From NCBI GenBank assembly GCA_019208055.1, contig JAGXJF010003270.1:1-64000 (forward strand): a stretch of 64,000 nucleotides of DNA. Direction: 5' to 3'. A model generated the notes under the pieces. That model was not told the origin of the DNA. It ran no database searches and saw only the letters and a list, made by a program, of their open reading frames with translations. Numbering within the stretch: position 1 is the first letter of the stretch; each line of letters begins with the position of its first letter. This document shows positions 59,206-64,000 of this stretch, one piece after another. A program made the translations under genes and the position numbers. Source of the stretch: Stipa capillata. Taxonomy: Eukaryota; Streptophyta; Magnoliopsida; Poales; Poaceae.

Positions 59206-59655
59206 AAACTGATCACTGACAGGTCAGTATTGCTTACCCGTCAGTGATGTGTTTTATTTGCTCGCAGTTCCCATTTGATACCCGATAAAGCAAATCTAGG
59301 TTTTCGCTTCCCTTGCGATGGGCCTGGGCGAGGGGGCACATGTCAAGTATCTGCCTGGGATCATGTTTTCCAAGGTCTATTCTGGATGTACAATGCAATT
59401 TCGGTAGTCATTTTCCATTTCAGTTAGGACTCCAGTAGTCTCATCACAGACGGGTTTGTATTTTACTCGTCTGTGACGAGTCATCACTGACGGCTAGAAA
59501 TTTGACCCGTCAGTGATGATGTGGTAAACTGATCACTGACGGGTCAGTATTTCTTACCCGTCAGTGATGATAATCTCATCACAGACGGGTTGTATTTTTA
59601 CCCGTCTTTGATAAGTCATCACTGACGGGTAGAAATGTGACCTGTCTGTGATGAG
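59206..59655. repeat. Internal subterminal-type array after the acidic ORF
   Basis: ATCACTGACGGGT-type units in both orientations. A segment beginning GATGATGTGGTAAACTGATC occurs twice (about 59194 and 59515), showing local duplication. The array leads into block U, second copy. Confidence 0.85.
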
Positions 59656-59659
59656 ACTT

Positions 59660-59960
59660 ACATACCAGGCAGTGTTTTCTATGCATGTTTCCTGGCTTCA
59701 TCAGTTCATTTTGCTTGCCACCTCTGAAAAACAGAATAACATCTCAGCTGCATGTACAGCCTCTGCACAGCCCCAGCATGCGCAGGACAATATATATCAC
59801 AAGCATCCACAACACAAATTAAAGAATTTGCTGCATCTCATTCCACATCTCAAATTTGACAAGTCCACATCTTAAATATATATATGTATAACACATTTGA
59901 CATCGCACAAGTTGCTAAAGAATTTTGCACATCTCAGTTTCATATGGAAACGAACTATCT
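59660..59960. repeat. Block U, second copy
   Basis: Homologous to 49016-49280 in the same order (ACCAGGCAG start, CAGCCTCTGCACAGCCCCAGC, ATATATCACAAGCAT, TTTGACAAGTCC). Followed by a 34-bp tandem duplication (59934-60001). No gene is attached to it here. Confidence 0.75.
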
Positions 59961-60001
59961 AGGGCTCTCAGTTTCATATGGAAACGAACTATCTAGGACT
60001 T
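59934..60001. repeat. 34-bp tandem duplication
   Basis: Two near-identical copies of a 34-bp unit containing TTTCATATGGAAACGAACTA. A related TTTCATATGGAAAC occurs near 49536 in the Ulp1-gene region. Confidence 0.85.
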
Positions 60002-60789
60002 GGTTCATGGGTAGAAAGTGCAAGCTAGAGTGTTTACACACTGACTACAAATGGACGCATTAGAATGTGATGACGCATTAGAATGCAATATATGTATGTG
60101 CACTCTCTCTTATGCTTGGGCTTCATCCTGACCTCTGATCGAAGCACACAATCATGCATGTCAGTCACAATTCACAATTTAGCATGGTATAATCAGCATA
60201 TAACAAAGTAGAGAGGTTCGGAAGGTAATACCTAGTGGAAGGCGTCTAATACGTCACGTAGTTTTCTTGTGCAGTGTAACTGCAATAGAGCGTCATCACC
60301 ATTGTGACATTGCGTTTACATTGCACAAGACACTCTATAAAAAAAAGTGTCTTGTGCAGTGCAGCGCAGTGTCACAAACGCGACGGAGATGAAGACAAGT
60401 GCCTGCGCATATACAGGGTTTAAAACAAGTTAATTCAGTTAGGGGTTAGAGCATGTCTAATTCTAGCAATGAACCTAGCATCAGACCTAGCTACGCAAAC
60501 CACACTTAGCACACACATTTAGCACAGTCACTTAGATCACATGAGCTAGATGAAATCCAGCAATTAGCATTAAGATGACCAAACTAACCTTGCATGCACG
60601 GCAAACTCTAGTGACGTCGAGGAGAGAACGGTGGCCTCCACCAGCACCGGTGTTGCTGCAAGGCGGAGGAGCAGTCGCCAGCCTCGAGGAAGAGGCGTTG
60701 ACTGGATCCGGGCTCGGGGGGGCTCGGGGAGGAGGCGGCGGTCGGATCCGGGCTCGGGGGGCTCGGGGAGGAGGCGGCAGCCACAGCGT
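60002..60789. other. Remnant between block U and module P3
   Basis: No coding domain is seen. 60322-60358 contains a 13-bp perfect inverted repeat (TGCACAAGACACT and AGTGTCTTGTGCA, 11-nt loop). 60570-60790 is GC-rich, with two copies of a GGATCCGGGCTCGGGG segment, and may be a leader exon left after deletion of a gene body. Confidence 0.5.
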
Positions 60790-60858
60790 GGTGTGAAAGA
60801 AAGCTAGGGTTTCGACACAGTGAAAATGACTAGGTCCCGTGTTTATACATAGAACAAG
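60790..60858 (-). promoter_or_regulatory. Promoter-leader module P3 at the right end
   Basis: Homologous to P1 and P2: on the minus strand a TATGTATAAAC TATA-like box (60851-60842) followed by a leader containing GTCGAAACCCTAGC. It faces inward from the right terminus. No complete gene lies downstream of it before block U. Confidence 0.6.
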
Positions 60859-61184
60859 TCATCACGGACGGGCCAAAATTATGCCCGCCAGTGCTAGTTT
60901 GGTCATCTCTGACGGGTCAGTTTTCTACCCGTCCTGATGACACTGCAAGTCATCACTGACGGGTTGTTTTCCTACCTGTCTATGATAAATGATGTCATCA
61001 CTGACCGGTGAAAAATCTACCCGTCACTAAAAGTCATCAATGACGGGTAGGAAAAACTACCCGTCCTTCATAATAGCCTTGAGGCTCATCGCATATTCAT
61101 CACTGACGGGTAGTTTTCCTACCCGTCAGTGAAGTGGTTTCACCACTGACGGGCACGGGCTACCCATTAGTGATACCGATCCAG
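60859..61184. repeat. Right subterminal repeat array
   Basis: Alternating ATCACTGACGGGT/ACCCGTCAGTGA-type units up to the right terminus. Confidence 0.88.
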
Positions 61185-61193
61185 GATGACGTT

Positions 61194-61206
61194 GTTTGTA
61201 GTAGCG
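61194..61206. repeat. Right terminal inverted repeat of the CACTA element
   Basis: Minus strand CGCTACTACAAAC. It matches the left end at most positions but starts CGCTA in place of CACTA. The flank is TAA as on the left. Confidence 0.88.
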
Positions 61207-61209
61207 TAA

Positions 61210-61468
61210 GACTGTTGTTGCCTGTGTCACTGGTACCTCACATAGCTGTGGGAATACAAGTGTCACAGGTGGCTTGTACAGTTCACTAACTCTTATGCCT
61301 AAGGTTGCAAGTGATAGTCAGCCAAAGAGGATTCATGTTATATCATCCATTGCTAAGTCTGTGAACTCTAGAAACAAACTTGCTAATCCTATTACTGTTG
61401 TCTCTGCTTATGATAAAAACTACTAAGGGAACCAAACAAGTTTGGGTCCCTAAGTTTCATAAGTAATC
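61210..61468 (+). pseudogene. Sirevirus-like linker, continued after the CACTA insertion
   Basis: Copia sequence resumes immediately after the TSD. Translation is broken, but a PKVWVPK-like block (GTKQVWVPKFHK, just before 61460) matches the normal end of the linker before protease. Confidence 0.6.
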
Positions 61469-62235
61469 TTGCAGGACATTGTCTCCAGTAGAACTGATTG
61501 GGTTGTGGACAGTGGATGTACACAACACATGACTGGAGGCAGGGAGGAGTTTGTAGAGATCACCAATGAGAATCTGCCAAGCAAATATGTGAGCTATGCA
61601 GACAACTCCAAGGAAAAGGTAAATGGCATTGGTAAAGTTACCATATCTGAACATCACTCATTATCAAATGCTATACTTGTGGATCAGATAGGCTATGGCA
61701 CAGGCGACTAGGACATGCAGGGATGAAGCTTCTCAGCAAGCTAAGCAAATATGACTATGTTATAGGCTTGGAGAAGGTGAAGTTTGAAAAGGACAAGCCC
61801 TGCAGTTCATGTCAAGCCGGCAAACAAGTTGGAGCTACCCATTGTCCCAAGAACATTATGACCACCACCACTCCTTTTGAGCTCATACACATTGACCTAT
61901 TTGGTCCTACTACATATGAGAGCTTGGGAGGTAACAAGTATGGTTTTGTCATTGTAGATGATTTTTCTCGCTGTACTTGGGTGTTCTTTTTGAAGAAGAA
62001 GACACAGGTTTACAAGAAATTCAAGCATCTCATAGTCAGAGTGCAAAATGAGTGGGAAGGTAAATCTGGTCAAGGTTAGGAGTGACAATGGAAGTGAATT
62101 CAAAAATTCCAAGGTGGAGGCATTTCTGGACAAGCATAGAATCAAGCATGAATTCTCAAGTCCATATGCTCCACAGCAAAATGGTGTGGTGGAAAGGAAG
62201 AACAGAACATTGATGGAGATGGGAAGGACACTATT
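61469..62235 (+). pseudogene. Protease and integrase of the Sirevirus-like element, deleted and truncated
   Basis: The protease active site is WVVDSGCTQHMTG (61499-61537). The frame stops at 61711 just after ILVDQIGYG. The next frame joins directly to the pre-integrase H-H-C-C domain (LGHAGMKLLSKL, CSSCQAGKQ), so roughly 60 codons normally between them are missing. The integrase core has HIDLFGPTTYESLGGNKYGF and, after another frame change near 62060, SDNGSEFKN and PQQNGVVERKNRTLMEMG. The Copia homology ends near 62235, before the rest of integrase, RT and RNase H. It continues in frame into CACTA-type sequence. Confidence 0.88.
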
Positions 62236-62742
62236 CAGAGTACAAGACTTCACCAAGAATGGTATCAGAGTCAAGACCAGCTATCCTGCTGCTTGCTACA
62301 CTCTGAGTAGAGATGAGCTCCACAGCCTTTGCGAATGCCTCTATGGTGTGAAAGTTTCTTCGGGTTACTCCGCAAACATCCGAAAACTTGTTGACATGAA
62401 GACTCATCGACTGGTTGGCATGAAGTCTCATGATTGCCACGTGATGATCACACAGATACTACCTGTTGCAATTAGAGGTATCATGGAGCCAGATGTTCGC
62501 AAGACGATCATGGACATTTGTAACTTCTTCAACACTATGTGTCAGAAGGCAATAACGGTGCAACGCTACCTGAAACTAAAGGCCGAGATCACTGTCATAC
62601 TATGCAAACTTGAGATGTATTTCCCTCCAGCATTCTTCGATGTCATGGTACATCTCGTGATCCATACCATCCCGGAGATACTGGATCTTGGTCCCGTGTT
62701 CTTGCACAACATGTACCCGTTCGAAAGGTACAACGGGGTTAT
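62236..62742 (+). pseudogene. CACTA TNP2 fragment fused in frame to the Copia integrase
   Basis: Open in the same frame as the preceding integrase piece (frame 62048-63031). It starts RVQDFTKNGIR and continues with YPAACYTLSRDELHSLCECL, GMKSHDCHVMITQILPVAI and FLHNMYPFERYNGVI, all matching the DUF4218 region of TNP2; its closest relative in the window is 55050-55640 on the opposite strand. A short deletion near 62270 removed part of the TNP2 sequence. The segment is cut at 62742 by an LTR. It is a remnant of another CACTA element, in plus orientation. Confidence 0.85.
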
Positions 62743-64000
62743 TGTCACGGCCCCGGAATCGCATATGACTAGGGGAACGAACAGCCGCCAAGGACCGAAG
62801 GCATCCGTCGACCGGGTGGCACGGTACCTGCGCCGTACGCACCACAGTGGAGGGATCCGACACCCGACCCCACCGTGGGTCGAGCCGGCCGGAAGCGACT
62901 GGGCTTCCCAGAGCCACATTCAATTCCACGGGTCGTGTGAAGGTTTAGGGTCGTTCACGAATGCTACCGTGCAGAGTAGAGTCGGAGGAGCCCGGCGATT
63001 CCACCCACACCCTAACCTAGCTCGAAGCTAGTGGGTCGCTCGAAAGCCCGGTAGAACCCACCCACACCCTGCCTGGCCGGCACAGCATCTCAGCCAGCGG
63101 GTCACTCCACCGAGTTCTCGCTTAACAGGGTAACACAAGGAACAACTATAGCCCTTCACGACTAACCCATGTGCTTCATATCATACACACATTGCACATG
63201 GGCAGTCAGGATAAACAACTTGCATATCACAACAAAACTCTACAATACGAATATAAAGCTAGTTGTCCACATCGGACTAACTATTACATTAGTCGGACGT
63301 ATCCGAAAGCATATCCGAGTACGGAGAAGTTAAACAACAGCGGAAGAGTTTAAATGAGTCCCACAGCGACATATTGCTCGCTGGACAAAATCCACCAAGG
63401 TTCCCATTTTCAATAACCGACCAAGGTACGCAAAAGCAAGCATCGCACTAGACGTCATCGAAGAACTCTTCGACCGCTGGCTCACCTGCAATGATCTAGG
63501 AGAGCCCTAGGTGAGTACAAAGTACTCGCAAGACTTATCCGTGCTTGATTAGATGACCTAAGCATACTAGTGTAGCATTAAGTAAACATGATGCAAATAC
63601 CAGTAAGCAAGGTCTAAGCATACGATAAAACTAACTGACACCACAAGCATCATCATGACATCTACTAACAATCCAACTTTCATATCAGCACTTGTGTGAT
63701 GGTAACAACTAGCCACATGTGCTAAGCGAACACCCCGTTAGGTGGGGCAACCATATAAACACCCTTTTTGGTAGGGCAACCATATAAAAACCCTGTTAGG
63801 TAGGGCACCCATATATCACCACACTGGCAGTGTTCCATCACGACCACATCTCAAATTTATCTCTCTGACCATTACCGACACGCGATCACTCTGGGTGCAA
63901 AGAATGCATTAACCCTTGGAGTTTGCAAGGCTCCAAGAGTCTCAGGCTTACATCCGTACACCCCAGCACTCGCTGTCGCTAACGTCCACGTGTTATCAAG
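62743..64000 (+). mobile_element. LTR of a Gypsy-type element, incomplete at the window end
   Basis: Begins TGTCACGGCCCCGGAATCGC within the TNP2 fragment; the 5 bp before it are GTTAT. It contains the GTGAGTACAAAGTACTCGCAAG tract seen in many Tekay/Del-like grass LTRs; a similar tract lies near 12550 in the minus-oriented LTR unit. The far end and any internal region are beyond the window, so solo LTR versus full element is open. Confidence 0.75.

Larger units (their letters stand above)
48196..61206 (-). mobile_element. CACTA (En/Spm) DNA transposon, about 13 kb, TSD TAA
   Basis: The left end is CACTACTACAGAA. The right end, read on the minus strand, is CGCTACTACAAAC, so the second terminal base differs from the CACTA consensus. 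The 3-bp flanks are TAA on both sides (48193-48195 and 61207-61209). Subterminal regions are packed with CATCACTGACGGGT-type motifs in both orientations. Two minus-strand genes (TNP2 transposase and an Ulp1-containing protein) lie inside, plus a plus-strand acidic ORF. It is inserted in the Sirevirus-like element between gag and protease. The altered terminal base and gene lesions suggest it is now immobile. Confidence 0.93.

Noticed and set aside
62743..63031. Last part of the 327-codon chimeric frame
   Set aside because: From 62743 the frame reads into the LTR by chance; only 62048-62742 has protein homology.

Overview
The window is plant nuclear DNA, almost certainly from a grass (Poaceae). 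The evidence is a spliced plant-specific TPR-PB1 gene, a Stowaway MITE, a solo LTR with BARE/Angela-type ends, a Sirevirus-type Copia element, a Tat-type Gypsy element with an antisense ORF, and a CACTA (En/Spm) transposon of the kind common in grass genomes. The species cannot be named from the sequence. One intact-looking cellular gene is present (2581-6070, minus strand, two exons). Nearly everything right of about 11.2 kb is transposable element.

Layout. 1-11.2 kb: AT-rich flank with a Stowaway MITE (288-509), a second inverted-repeat element (about 778-1305), the TPR-PB1 gene, and a LINE remnant (7.38-9.56 kb) split by a 1.35-kb insertion. 11.2-44.4 kb: a nest of LTR elements whose order can be read from target-site duplications (TSDs). 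An outer plus-oriented LTR starts at 11240. It is split by a minus-oriented LTR-type unit (12223-40512, TSD CCGAC). That unit holds a 500-bp solo LTR (13729-14228, TSD CCTTA), a chromovirus-like Gypsy element (15625-23779, TSD GAACC) and a 14-kb Tat-type Gypsy element (24663-38778, TSD GGAGC). A BARE/Angela-type solo LTR (41651-43459, TSD TCTCC) sits in the outer layer. 44.4-62.2 kb: a Sirevirus-like Copia element (5' LTR 44381-46094), split by a 13-kb CACTA element (48196-61206, TSD TAA). The Copia integrase then runs in frame into a piece of CACTA TNP2 transposase, which is cut by a new LTR starting at 62743 and leaving the window.

How the parts work together. The CACTA element carries two minus-strand genes: a TNP2-like transposase (54165-57460) and a second gene with an N-terminal plant En/Spm region and a C-terminal Ulp1-like cysteine protease (49365-52598). 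Each is preceded by a homologous module of TATA box, leader and clustered short repeats of the type that serve as transposase-binding sites in En/Spm. A third copy of the module lies at the right end. Between the modules is a plus-strand acidic ORF with its own TATA box that looks captured. The Tat element has gag-protease-RT-RNase H-archaeal-type RNase H-integrase in sense, and a long antisense ORF with a recognisable intron next to its 3' LTR. All the larger transposon genes carry stops or frameshifts, so they are probably inactive as they stand.

The most interesting items are the repeated promoter-array modules and captured acidic ORF of the CACTA element, the spliced antisense ORF of the Tat element, the in-frame Copia-integrase/TNP2 chimera, and the spread of two different short self-complementary motifs through the two Gypsy elements.
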